Assembly: GCF_019399895.1 (NCBI RefSeq)
Contig: NC_091868.1
Coordinates: 6,077,593 to 6,141,592, forward strand
Origin: Cardiocondyla obscurior
Taxonomy: Eukaryota; Arthropoda; Insecta; Hymenoptera; Formicidae
Length of the DNA stretch: 64,000 nucleotides
Direction of reading: 5' to 3'
Both the position numbers and the translations under genes were made by a program. This document shows, in pieces, positions 51,570 to 64,000 of the stretch. A model generated the notes under the pieces. That model was not told the origin of the DNA. It did not search any database and worked only from the letters and a program-made list of their open reading frames with translations. Within the stretch, counting starts at the first letter, position 1. Every line of letters begins with the position of its first letter.

Positions 51570-52483
51570 CTGTGGGCGGTGAATGCAATCGGCGATTGCA
51601 AAGAAATGAATTACGACTGTTTATTCAGGGCATGTTCGACGTCACGTGAATTTTATCCACAAAGAGACGAATTAAAAATTAAACTGTCGCAACGTTACGT
51701 CGTTCTTCTTTTCTAAAATTTTTCTCGATAACAGTTCACCGAGCGAAATGTACTTTGCGCTACTGCACACGGTTATTGTTCGCGAGAATGGTCATTTTTA
51801 TTTCGGTCGCGCGAAATAGCCCGCGAGAAGAGCAATCTGCACGGACGATGACCACGAATCGCGCGCGCAAGTATTATTTCCGTCTCAAGATACATGCTCG
51901 TTTATGACTAATTCATTTATGTAATTTCTCACTGTATTCTTCCGGATGTGTGCAGAGATTATTGCGGAAGATAACAACGTAATCGATGCATCCCGCTCTA
52001 ATTACACGCGAGCGTGACTTCGCCTCGAGTTAGGTTCTACGAAGTGAAGGAACGCATGGATCTAACGACGGGCTCCTCGATGCATCGAATCGCGAACTGT
52101 TATTATCCTGGAGTCACATATTGAAGTGCCGAACGTGAATAAGATCACGTTCGTTAAAATCAAGAACCTCAGGTAAAGAAAGCCGCCTTCGTAAGTAAGG
52201 TATTATTTATCGAAGAATAACGCGGAAAGAGGTACTTCTCATGTTTCTTCTAAAGACGTCTCCACATAAGCGACTATTACTTTTAATACAAAGTGCTTTT
52301 CTCAAGAAGCTGTGAACGTTTTAGTTTGTAAATCTCGAGAAAGGTCGCGTAAATTGATATCCCGATAAGAATCTGTTTAATTTATGATACAGCTATGGTA
52401 ATTCATTGATTTGTGACGCATTTTATATTAAGTTTTAAATTTTTCTTTCTTTTTTTTTTTTTTTTTCACAAAAGTATACTTAC

Positions 52484-55400
52484 TGCAGACGCTACAGTAC
52501 TTCTCGTCGGAACCATCGCCGCATCCATCTCGGCCACTGCAAGTTATCGCGTCAGAACGACACCTTCCGTTATCGCATCTGAATGGGCAGTATCTCGCGG
52601 CAATTCGACCGCGATTACGCGTCCTGCACGCTCCTCTAGGCTCATCGCTGCCGTCCCTACAGGAAACCACCGCGTTGCAAAATTCGTACGCCGGCAGGCA
52701 CTGACCATTGTTGCATCTGAACGCGCCCTCGGGACATTCTGCACAGATAGAAAAATCTCACGTGTAAATTAAAGTGGTACATTAGGGACATACGCAAAAT
52801 ATGTAAAGTAAAACAATTTTTTTTTTAAATACAATTAACAAAAAAAAAAAAAATAAAAATAAGGATACCAACTTCGGCGATTGTTGCAGCCGATTTCGTC
52901 CTCTCCGTGAGGACAATCCCGGTTGCCATCGCATACTCCAGACCTCGATATGCAGACGTTACTGTCATTGCATCTGAATGCCTGCATCGGGCATCGAGGA
53001 CCCGTGCACTCCTCGTCGGACCCGTCGGCGCAGTCTGCGCGACCGTCGCAGACGAAGAACCAGCTGATGCAGCTTCCGGACGAGCGGCACTGGAACGTGC
53101 CCGGCGCGCAACCGGTTCGCCGCGCGTTACAACTGCCGTTCATCGGGAAGCTGCAATCGCACACGCCGCTGATGCATCGCGACATCGGATCGGCCATACG
53201 GCACTCTAGATCGGCGACACACGCTTGTCCCAGACTAACGGCCGTCATTATCGTGCTCTCGTGACGGTCTGTCTTTATTGGTGCTAAAAAGTAAAAAAAA
53301 AAAAAAATTAATTAAGATCCCGTGATTACAAATGCATCCGATGTAATTTAACAATATTTTGACGCGCAAGAAATGTCTAAAAAAAAAAATTAAAATATTC
53401 AATTTTACCGGAAGTTGTCGAAGTCGTCGTGATAGCGGTGGGTTCGGTAACTTCTGCCTCGATTACGACAGCGTCGTCATCGTCGGGAAGCTCGTTTGGT
53501 CCGGGACGACTTGAGCCAGGTCTTAAACTCAATGATGGTCGCGTCACCAGATTCACCGGTATCAACTGACTGGGTGGTTCCGTTGATAAAAGCATCGTCG
53601 CGTTCTTTAGCCATGATATCTGAACACCTATTGATAAAAGACGCAACATATTAATTACGCGCGGTATGCATGGAAAGTTTCCGGTGTACAGAGATTGTGT
53701 GTGCGTGCAAGATAAGATTTGCAGCGCAATGCAGTTTGCATTTTCTTTGCTTATGCCTGTTGTTCAGCCGTAACACATACATAGTAAAAAAAAAAAAAAA
53801 GTATCTTTGTCCGCGAACTCGTTAGTCAGTCAGTCGAGTGGGTCGCGTAAATTTCAATAGTGGTTGAGAATCGTTCCGTATATCTTAATTTCATTTATCT
53901 TCTTGGTCTCGGTGAACTGCCGCGCGTGCGACCAGTCGAGCGTACAACACTTTAAAGATCACAATAAGACAATATATTGGAAACGATCGCTAAGATATCG
54001 TACCTGATATGAATTAATGACCAGTGTTCGTTGCCTAATAAAGTATTTATTAGCGCGTCTGTTCCAATTAATGCGTTAACCGTCTATAATTAACTGAAAA
54101 GACCATGAAAGCGGTAATGGAGAAGCAATATGAAATGTTGCGATCACTCGTGATAGCACCAAGCGCACGAAGATTTTCTTTGTACATATGCGTTCACAGA
54201 AAGATACCATTTGTGTCTCGTTAATGATCGTGCTAATTAGGAATGCGAATCGCCTCATCTCGTTTAATCCGTTGAAGCGCATTCGGGTCGGAGTACGAAA
54301 CCGTTCGGTCTCTCGCGCGTTCCCGTTGCATCCGTGTGTACGGAAAAGCTGATTATCGGATAAAAGCTGCGTGAAACCCAAGGATGCTAGAAAGGCGATG
54401 ATGCAGCCTGATACAATTCTCGTACAACGCGCGCGTCCAAGGATTACTTCATGGGAATGTTAAGTGGCTTATGCAGAAGTCAACATCACGCGTTAGCTCG
54501 TTACAAGTTTGCGGCACCCGATGGAATACAAAGTTTAGAATACAGTCTTGTGATAATCCCGAAGCTTTGTTTCCTATATACAAGGAAATTTTATGTGCGG
54601 ATAAAATAACTATTTGCAATTTATATGTACATTAATGCATTATTAGTCTTACGCTCAGGTTACTTTTTTATTCGTGAATTAATTATTATAAGAAAACTAA
54701 CTTCTACTCTGAGAAATTCCGTAATGTTGAAACGATATACAGTTGGTCTAATTTCAATTACGCGTACCTGTGTCTTGTTCTCCTTCGACGTCGTCCTTTT
54801 GTCCCTCGGTGACAGTTTCCTTATCGCGTTCGCTCTCCTTGACATCTTCTATTATCGGCTCCTGAGTGGGAAGCAGATGCTCCGGAAGTGGCACTGGCCT
54901 CACGAGACTGTCAGGCCGACACACGTCGCCTTCGCGGCGCATCGGAGCGGTGCATTGGCAACGGCCGAATAAATCCGGTATGAGAAAATCACAATGCGAC
55001 TCGAGATCCCAGAGACGGCAGTGAGCGTGTTCGTAACACACCTCGCCGAGCTTGGCCGCTGGAAAATTAGATTTTTTTTCCTTCTTATGAATTTTCCTTT
55101 GCATTACGAGCCAGTATATTGCGGCGCAGTTGTATTTCAGACCTTAAACTCATTTTAACAAATACAATCGCATTGTTTTTATCCACTTAAGACAATCTAC
55201 TCGTCGCGGTGCCTTCAACGTATCTTTGCGAAGACAATAAATGACCAAGATCGTTAGCGCAGAAAGTCACAATCGCAAAGAAGCCGCGTCGAAAACGGCG
55301 CAATAACTGGCTGTCAGCGATCGAAACCGACTCTCAATAAATCAAGAGAGCGAAAGAGAGTGTACGATCCCTCGGAATGCATTTCCGAGGTACGTTAACG

Positions 55401-56466
55401 TAGCATGCGCGTGTGTACCGCGTTCGATGAGCCGAGAAGGAGAAGATCACATAAATTAGAATTTTCTCCGCAGGATATCCTAACTACGCTACGTCTAGCT
55501 ATTCATCGTCGATCCTTTCACCGACGTGCGTCGTTCCACGTCGCTAATGATCGCCTTAATGTCACCCGAAGACAGCTATACCAACGGTAATATTAACAAC
55601 GTACATCAAGGAACACGGGCGAATAGCTTGTTATAGTACATATCGATCTGTCGCGGTGTATTAATATCCCGATTAAATATAATATCACATATCGTTTCAC
55701 AATCGATCAAATAAAAAAAAAATAAATGTACTTCAACTGTTTTCTTAATCTAAAATTAATAATAAAAATTTAATCCTCGACTGTAATTATTTATCAAATC
55801 TTCTGTTGTTATTGATTTTAATATATATAATTATGTGATATAATCGAGCGTTCTTAATTAAGATAGTTGATACTAATTGGCACTTACGTCCCAGACAGGT
55901 ATGCCTACGAAACTGCAAATGTCCCTCTTCGCATCTGCACACGCCCTCGAGGCAGCTGCTGTTGGCCACTTTCAAAGAGCATTGCTCCTTCACTAGACAA
56001 TCATTGCCAAGTAGAGTCGCTGCAACATTACAAGGTACTAATTAATTTTATATTATCACCCAAAGCTTCTCTTTTCTTTCTAAACAATCAAACATTTTTT
56101 AAATAATTTTTTACATAAGTATTTCCATGTAATTTGATATCATTAAGTTATCATGTACATTTATATATATTTCTTTTTTTTTTTTTTGGCAAGTCTGACA
56201 TTTTTACGTTAATAAAATATACTCAAGAACATCGATTTCGAGAGATCAGAGGTAAAGGCGGCTATGATTGGAAGGGATAAAAGGGTACTTCGAACGAACT
56301 TACATTCGAGACAATGGGTTCCATTGTAGCCGGCGAAGAAGGGCTGACACCGGCAATAACCCAAGTAGCAGTGACTATTAGCGATCACGACATCGCACTC
56401 CCGGTCTCGGTTGCACTCGTCGCCGAGCCTCACGCTCGTTGAAGTGGGCGAGGATGACGCCAATCT
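52484..56466 (-). CDS. EB-module and LDL-receptor class A repeat protein (5' end missing)
   Basis: Exons: 56466-56304, 56019-55888, 55058-54768, 53627-53409, 53283-52873 and 52738-52484, nearly all phase 1 at both ends, as for shuffled extracellular modules. Four EB-like cysteine modules occur (LGDECNRDRECDVVIANSHC; LGNDCLVKEQCSLKVANSSC; LGEVCYEHAHCRLWDLESHC; LGQACVADLECRMADPMSRC). Between the third and fourth is an acidic, Thr/Pro-rich spacer. Four LDLa repeats follow, with calcium-binding signatures CDGRADCADGSDEEC, CDGNRDCPHGEDEIGC, CRDGSDEP and CGDGSDEKYC. It is probably secreted or cell-surface; ligand unknown. The donor at 52873|52872 must be GTTGGT to keep the frame, since the better-placed GTATCC would create a stop at the junction. 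The first exons with the signal peptide were not found; they must lie upstream of 56466. Confidence 0.88.
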
Positions 56467-59400
56467 CTACAAGAAGATCGAAGACGAATTACATTCTCTT
56501 TTTTAGCGACCTAATTTTTTATTTTTTTTTTTTTTTAAACTTAGACTCCGGCCAGACTGGAATTAAAAATTTGGTATTTCGCTTCGCACTTTATTGCTTT
56601 CCTAATATCACGATTATATTGGCACAAAAAATAGGAATCAATTATTAAGCGTGTCATTCAATTAAAACGCCCCAGCGACATCGTCGCGAATCGATCCAAC
56701 GGCGTCGCACAATAACGTTAAAAAGAGATTGCTAAAAGCTACCAGAAGGTTTAAGCGATTGCGACTAACAGCGCGACGATTTCCTACATTCCCCTCTTTT
56801 CCCCAGAGAACGTTTCGATGCACACAATCGACGCATTCGTCGCGCTACATAAAAAGCGCACGAACAGACAATTGCGTTCCGTTTTACGAACTTCCGTTTC
56901 TGCTGCAATCGTACGGAAAAAAATATTTTGTAAATTTTCGGATTCGAGCGTGCGCAAAAGAGCGGCAAATTATTATTTTTTTTTTTGGGGGGGGGAGGAA
57001 GAAGGGAAATTGAGAATTATCTCGTTTTCAAGATCTCACGCGTCGCGATGTAAAGAAATTTTTAACTTGGCGTACAGAATTCACGAAATTGCATGGTACG
57101 AGCGGGTTTTTATGATTTGTAACCCACATACGTTGGTGCCATCGGGAGTCAAGGCCGAGACGCCTCGACGTGCATCCCGGCGCTTTTCACGGTGAATGCA
57201 CCTTACTCGCGCGTTCTCGTAACCTTCGCTTCCGCGATTGTTCTTCTGCGTCGAATGCGTATTGCGCCGGGTGGGTGCCAAGCGAATACGTGCCCAATGT
57301 GCAGTTTCCTATCCTCTCTTTCTCTTTTCTTCTCTCTCCCTAATCGCTTCCCGGTTTCCCACGATCTCCAAACAATGCCCGCGCACTTTTGTCCGCATTC
57401 ACTGGCCCGGTAGACTCGGAAGCGCAACGGCGTCCGTTTACGTCAAATAAATTAATATAATATTATTTAAAATATTGTTAATAACAAATAAATCTTCATC
57501 GCTTGCTTACAACCCAACCGAATCGAAATCAACGTGAGGACCCTAATGCAATCTTTAATAATAAAAAAAAAAAAAGAAAACAGATCAATTTTACATAACT
57601 TTGTTAAGATAAAAAAAAAAAAAAAACCAAGTTTGAGAGTGAAAAAAAAAATGTGCATCGCTGCCGCATTCTTTTACGCTTCCCACAGCGCCCTTCTTTT
57701 TATAGGAACACGGAAATACGGGCGACCGCGGCGGCGAGGAACGTAGGGCATCTGTTAAATCGTCCAGCTCGGTGCTCGCGGAGGCTCGCACGGTGCCGCG
57801 GCAATGAAAATGGAAATAGAAATCGCGCGGCAGATTCGCGGCTGCACGCTTTAAGCACCGCAAGGTGACACGGCATCCGTTGCGCGCGTATGAACCGTTA
57901 GCGCGCACCGTGCGCCTCAAGCTGGGGCGGCGTGCGCAATATTATTCGGATGGAACCCGGCATATCTCGGTCTCTCAAAGAGTACGCGCGGTTATACGTG
58001 AGCCCGCGGTCGTAAGATTTTATTGCCGAAGCGGTCGCCGTCGCGCCTAACGTAATCGCGTTGCAGCGAATTAACGATCGCCGACGCGCCGATTCGCCGT
58101 GTCGGAAAATTGAACTGTCGCTCGTGTCCCGCGGATATATATCTCCGAAGAACGTCCGGTAACCCGCCTTTATCCCGTTCCGAAAGTAAAAAGAAATCGC
58201 ATAAAGAGATCCTTAGCCGGTAGCATTTTTCTAAGCTGTTGCTCCACCGGTCTCGCTCGGATCTTTTCCCCTCGCGTTTTATTGCTTTTCTTACCAGCGG
58301 AAAGGTACAGTAAGAGGAAGCATCAAGTTTTCTGAGAGTAAAGATACTATCCTTGAAATATAAATCACGCTTCGGCATTAAAACGAAGCACGGGAATAAA
58401 AGATGGATCGTAGCGCTCCCGCTTCCCTGTTTACGAGTACCCTTTTAATTAATTATTAATTAATTAATATAGCGCATCGCGTTACGCAACGAGCGAGACC
58501 GCCGACGTTCATTAAACGTAATCGAATATCGGCGTCGCATAATATCGCTAACTGAGACTTTATCGCTTCTCAATTACTGGCCAATTACCGTCGTTTCTCC
58601 TTCCGACTTTGTTATATTAAATAACACAAAGAAATACGAAAGAGATAACGATAAAACGAGAGACACCTACTTATAGCGGTACCTTAAGGGGCACGGATTT
58701 CTTGTTTAAGCAGTATGCAAATTTACACGCGGACACGCATGTAAGCAAGAAATTCTTCTCGAGGAATGAGAAAAACGCCGCGGTATTGACGCGCAATGAA
58801 GTTTTCTTATCCGGGTTAAAACCACGTGTGCATCCACGGCTCACCGAGCGTCGAGCTCGGTTTTCACGGAGCGTGATGAGCGCTCATTACTTATCAATCC
58901 GCATCGCTATCTATTGCTTTCCCTGTTGTAACACGCGATCGCGGCCGCTCTCTTATCATCTCCTAAGTAATTAATAGTCACACGTGCTCGCACGCATATG
59001 CGGGCATACGAAAGAAATTAATTCACCTCGATGCAGAGAGAGAAAGAGAAAAGGAAAGGGTTAATCGGCCGTTGCACGCAACGCGGCGTGCACGTGGAAG
59101 TACAGAGCACGAGCCCAGCGTGCGTAGCGCCGCATCCAAGGGTGGCAGGATGGAATTTTATATTCAACGCAAACGCCTCCCGCCAGCTCTTAATTACGCC
59201 TAACGAGCCGAGCCAATTTAAGCGCAGAATAGAAGAGCAATCCACGGCCGCGGCAAGGAGAAGCGCGCCTGAGGACGATATCGCGATCTGTAACGCCGGT
59301 TCCCACGCGGAAATTCCTTTCGCGCTTCAGCTGGCGACTCGAAGAACGGCGAGACGCAAGGACGCCCTCCCCCATCGTTTCGTCAAAGAGAATATTCAAA

Positions 59401-62400
59401 GAATAATTTCAAGACTCGTATTTCGAAGAGATCGAACAGTTCGAAAAATTAACATACAGAGAGGTAAAAAGTCTATTTTTACCATAAAAAAAAAAAGAGC
59501 AATGTAAAATTACGACGAGTGTGCTACAAATATTGTGGCTAATTATTTAAGTCAATCTATTTGTCGCGCTTTATATTTCATATTTTCGCCCGCGGCTAAA
59601 CGCTCTGGCTCAAAGGGAAAAAGATTCAAGGATGAGGGTTCCGCATCTGTTACATATTCGCGAGACAAAGCGCACGTGAGGCGAGGCGCAGATTCCATCG
59701 TCTTCTCGGGCGTCTCTGATTTTTACGGCGACGGTTAAATTGCGGTTCGGTTAAGTTTAATCACGGACGCCTCCCGCTCTTTCTGCTTCTCTATCTTCCC
59801 CAATGATGATACGATGGAATGCAGACCGCGTCGGCATATATTTTTTTTTTTTTCTTTCCGCTTAGATATAATCCCATAGAAAGTGAACGTGAAAAGGACA
59901 AGCCGCTCGATAATAACGCACATTTCGTATGCCCGTTGTCATCGTATCGTACCACTCGCGTTTGAAGAGTTAGACCGAGGGTGAAGTGTACGGCGGGTCA
60001 CTGTACGGATTACGAGATATCTGTTGCTTAATAATCTTGCCTTTTGCTCCGTCATGCAATCGACTTCAATGGTTTATAATCGCCATTAGGTTCAACGTCG
60101 AGAAATAATTTAATATCATGCCGGAGTCACGATTAGGGCACTCTTAGTATTAGTATCTCAATCACATCGTAGAACTCGGTTGTAACTCTACTCCTTATCT
60201 CATCGTATCTCCCCGGACCTCCTTGGTCGTTGCGCGCTCGATATTCTTCGCGAGGCAGATTTGCACGGATCGTTCCTTTCCCCGCAAATCACGATAGCAT
60301 TGTTACGCATCGCGGTTACGCGCGGGAACGCTTGCACGCACGTATCTGAAATGCGTGCCGGTCGCGCGGACGGACGATGCATTTTCTTTTCTGAACTGGC
60401 TAGCATTTTGTACGAAATTACATTGTTCGAATAATTTCCCCGTGGCTGCATCGAGATCACGGTTTCCGTGAAAAGGGCCATAATCGTAAAACGTCGAAGA
60501 GAAATGTGTTGATAAAACGCGAGTAGTAACAAAAGCCATTAACAGAAAAGACGTAAAAAAAAGAAAAAAGAAAAAAACATTTCTTCGAGATAAAACAAAG
60601 ATCGTCGATTGCGCTCACTTAAACGTTTATCGAATTTACTTACTCTTTACAAAGTTTATAACTCTTTACGGTCCAAGGTGTATTGCTCGTGTGTTAAAAT
60701 CAACAGGACTCAATTATTTTCAATCTCATTTAATTAATTGATCCGATGTGAACCAAAGAATTTATATTATTTGAAAGAATTTACGAAGACTCGGCAAAAA
60801 TATAACGTGCCGATTGTAACTGCGGAGAGAAAACTGAGATCTACTGTTCTTTAATGCCTTTCTTAATTAAGAACGTCGGTCGCTCGTACGCTAACGGGTG
60901 ATATCCCGCACGATTGTAAATAGAACCACCGACCGATAATTTATGAATTAAAAGCGAGACGACGGGATTCCGGAAGAGGATTGAATCGGAATAATTCGCC
61001 GCGACGTCGTTAATTATTGTCGCAACGTGATTACGCGACGCGCCCTTAATGCGGCCGTAAATTTTGTCGCAGCTGCAACGAGCGACCGCGATGCGCGATC
61101 GAGATACACGCGTATCCCGAATGATAGAATTTACGAGCATATGCCGTCGCTGTCATGCCAACAATTTCACGGTCGACAACGTGCGAAATAATCCTCACGT
61201 TTCGAAGCCCGCACACGATAACGTTATTTCAAATGTAAACGACGCGTTGGCCGCGATCTTCGCGCGGAATCGGAGTCGAACGACTCTGGAAACGCACGTT
61301 GCGCACGTCCACTTTTCATTTTTACAAGACATTCAAGCTATTCCAGTTTCTGTCCGCGCACTTTATCAATCGCAAATCGATCTTCCGCCAGGAAAAGTTT
61401 AAACTAGCGGTATACGAATCATACTTCGTTTTTTTTTTTTCTTCTTAACGAAACCGAGTTATTTAAAGTACTTAAAAATTGAAATCTATATATTCGAGAT
61501 TATATTCAATTTCAAGCAGACGTTGGCAATTTTTTTTTTGCAACTACACCGATGGCTCTTAAAATGCTTTTACGTTGCTAAAATTGATGATTTGAGTCGC
61601 CGTAACAGGCGGTGTCTATAAATATCTCGGATAAAAGCGAAAATCGTTTCTTCTGAAAACGAACGGCACGACGTATCCTTGTGCAGGTAACCGGGTGCAT
61701 TGACTATCGATTTCAGATAATTGCATGCCCCGAGAATGTCGATTTTCTCGGCGTAACGCGCGCGTCTCGCGGTCATTAGCGCACTCTGGTCGGATCAGAA
61801 AACGCGTCGAAAAATCCAATCGTTGCCGCGAGAATAATTGTCGGGTGGTCGATTACAAGGTATGGCAATGCTATTCGCGCACCAAGATGCACGGAAGCAT
61901 CGGACGGTCGCAATTATCTCATGGGATACCGGTACCCGGTTTCCAACACGTGTGTATTGGTAACTCGAGCGTTTCCCCGGCTATCCGCTCCTCGCCGTAC
62001 ATGGGAATCGCGTTTCATACATGCGTACCGTGAATTACGCTCGGGGTAAAGCGGAGGGTGAGGTGGGAAAAAAAGGTCCGCGCTTGGGAAAAAACTCGTC
62101 GAGAAGAAAAGTCGCAAAAACTAAAAATGACTTGCTCGACTCGTGGTCGCTCTTAATTACCGTTGCCTGCATCTGCAATCTTCTACAAGTGATCCTTCTT
62201 GCTCTAATCGCTCATATTCCTGTCAATCTTTTTCGTATGCAAATAGTGCAAGTATGAACATTTCTTATTAACCACGCCGTTCGCTTCTGTCGAAGTTATC
62301 TTTTAGCAACCTGTACGCAGGTTGTCTTAAGCAAGAGAAATAAACGAGTAAACCTTAAGCGTGGAATAACTAAGCAGCTTACGATTCCATAATTCCGGAT

Positions 62401-64000
62401 TTTTGCTCGAGAACAAAAAAAAAAAAAAAAGTTTTAATCTTTCGAAGTCGTGGAAATAAAAATTGATCTTTGATCAGATCTTTGGTAAGAGATGTAGAAA
62501 AAAAATTTGCAAACAAATTCGACCGTTCAGCTGGATTTTCCAGATATATATATTCTAAGACGTTCTGTATAGGGGAGCATCGATATCGGGGCCTCGTGAA
62601 ACCGCTCTCGGAATGAAGTCGCTCGCAGTAACAGATGCGACAGCAGCAAGAAAGACTCGAAAGGCGAAGGTACCCTGCATAATGCGAGGAAAAGGAAAGA
62701 AACGAGCCAATATTCAGCCGCATCGTTACAGATGGGATTGCAACTACCGCTGCGTGGAACTAGGAGGAGGCGGAGTTCTCCGAGTTCTGTTTGCCTGTAA
62801 ATTGGCCCCCGTGGTCGTGGCCGATCTATTTTCTCCAGCCCTCCGTCTCGTCCTTCCCTCCCCTGGCCGCGAAAACAATAGGTTTGTTCTTGTTAGCATG
62901 GGTGGAGGATCTATAGGGAAACTAATGAAACTCGGGCTCGATTGTGGAGCACCGTGGAATAATTTTGTTCCCCGACGTCGTGAAGTTTACGCGATATGGA
63001 AACAATTGCGGCCTTTTCTGGATCATCGATAGCCTGAGCCACGGAACGTATTAAAAATTTAAAAATACGCAGTTCGCGATCGCATTATCGTAAGAGGGCA
63101 TTTAAGATAAACTGCGGCTCGTCTCGTCTAACACACCCCGGTGTCGGACGTTGCCTGTAAAATTATTTCAAAAGACTAGGAAGGCTCAAACGCTGGTATT
63201 CCATATTTTACCTCTTGTATTTATTTAGGACGAGACAACGCGAGAGGTGCATCGCTTCTAATGTTTGCTTGGTTAAATATACCTTGCGAGTTGTCCTAAA
63301 AATTATTCAGGTTTTCCTTTGAAATACGTCTCACTTTCTGACAGCACTCTCCTTAATATTTTTCCTTTTGAAAACTTGACTTTAATATATACTTGATGCA
63401 TTTGAAATAAGAACGTATAATCGAAAGAAAAAGAAAAAAAAAAAAAAAAGCGAATCCAATGCAATTTAATGAGTTCGAAATTTTTTTACGATGCAAAAGC
63501 GGAAATGTATTCGCGCGCTCTTTTGCCAGTCGATACGTCACGCACGTGCGAACACGCCCGTCATCGGCCTAATAAAAGAACGGCTAATGTTTAATTCAAT
63601 GTTCCGCACGACACGCCGAATTGCTGATGAACGAAAGCGCAGAGACGCGTTGCGTTAATAAAAAGACGAAAAATCGAACGTATAACGCTTAAATAAAATT
63701 ATAATTAAATTCTTGTCCGATAAAAAAAGTGGTCGAATAAAATTAATTAAAATAAATTGTAAAATGTTATGAAATACGTCCTATATAAATCAAATAAGGT
63801 GTTCGTTTATCGCGGATGCGATATCTTTATTACTTAATAAAAACATTGCTTCGAACTGCCTTCGTGAAAGTAGATGTCTCGATTAGTCGAGTATTTAACA
63901 GCGCATTAAAGATTAATTCAATCAACACGAGTCCCTGTAATGTAATATAATATATCCGTTTGCGGCGGAAAAAAAAAAGCGCGCGGTGTAAAAAAGGCGT
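56467..64000. other. Probable 5' intron / intergenic region, no confident exon
   Basis: CpG-rich patches (56.7-58.2, 59.0-59.5, 60.2-61.4 and 62.6-63.1 kb) alternate with AT-rich and poly-A/poly-T tracts. Long Arg/Ser-rich frames open on both strands in the CpG-rich parts and are not supported by splice sites. The missing first exon of the EB/LDLa gene is expected here or beyond the window. A G-run at about 56986-56995 and a TAATTAAT-rich tract at about 58446-58470 are the only other low-complexity items I noted. Confidence 0.45.

Noticed and set aside
56729..61402. Many Arg-rich frames on both strands
   Set aside because: Overlapping in all frames, compositional, without splice sites or signal peptides that would fit the missing first exon of the EB/LDLa gene.
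62613..63032. 139-codon ATG frame on the plus strand
   Set aside because: Mixed low-complexity composition, no recognisable motif and no conserved-looking segment; probably chance in CpG-rich DNA.

Overview
The window looks like insect nuclear DNA, most likely from an ant or another hymenopteran. The genes are split by short AT-rich introns, the intergenic DNA is AT-rich with CpG-rich islands, poly-A/poly-T runs are common, and there is a CYP6-type P450 and a hymenopteran-like RpS7. There are no bacterial operons, CRISPR arrays or tRNA genes that I could recognise. The species assignment is inference. I built the gene models by hand from reading frame, GT/AG junctions and intron phase.

Layout. 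1-4.6 kb: intergenic, with one CpG-rich island. 4.6-11.8 kb (minus): a 16-exon gene for a secreted protein of about 1,884 residues, with a degenerate repeat core between propeller-like ends; this is the most unusual gene here. 12.2-13.3 kb: a CpG-rich, transcript-leader-like region with a tandem duplication carrying GGAA/GGAT/GGAC microsatellites. 13.8-18.4 kb (minus): a secreted Ser/Thr-rich mucin-like protein whose first coding exon is only the ATG and which may have two alternative C-termini. 18.4-26.6 kb: mostly gene-free. 26.7-27.8 kb (plus): a two-exon glycine-rich cuticle/resilin-like protein with a clear TATA promoter. 27.9-34.7 kb: no confident gene.

34.8-41.5 kb is a compact cluster: IER3IP1 (minus), RpS7 (minus) and a five-exon CYP6-like P450 (plus). 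A MITE-like inverted-repeat element lies in an intron of RpS7 and another in an intron of the P450. 44.2-46.9 kb (minus): a DUF229 sulfatase/phosphatase-fold type II membrane protein. 49.3-56.5 kb (minus): exons for a secreted protein with four EB-type cysteine modules and four LDL-receptor class A repeats. Three further 3' exons encode an unrecognised C-terminal region and join in frame. 56.5-64 kb: probably its 5' intron or intergenic DNA.

The genes look like ordinary neighbours and not a shared pathway. They cover eggshell/cuticle/extracellular matrix (large repeat protein, mucin, cuticle protein, EB/LDLa protein), housekeeping (RpS7, IER3IP1) and detoxification (P450). The items most worth a second look are the large repeat protein, the unrecognised C-terminal region at 49.3-51.6 kb and the intronic inverted-repeat elements.
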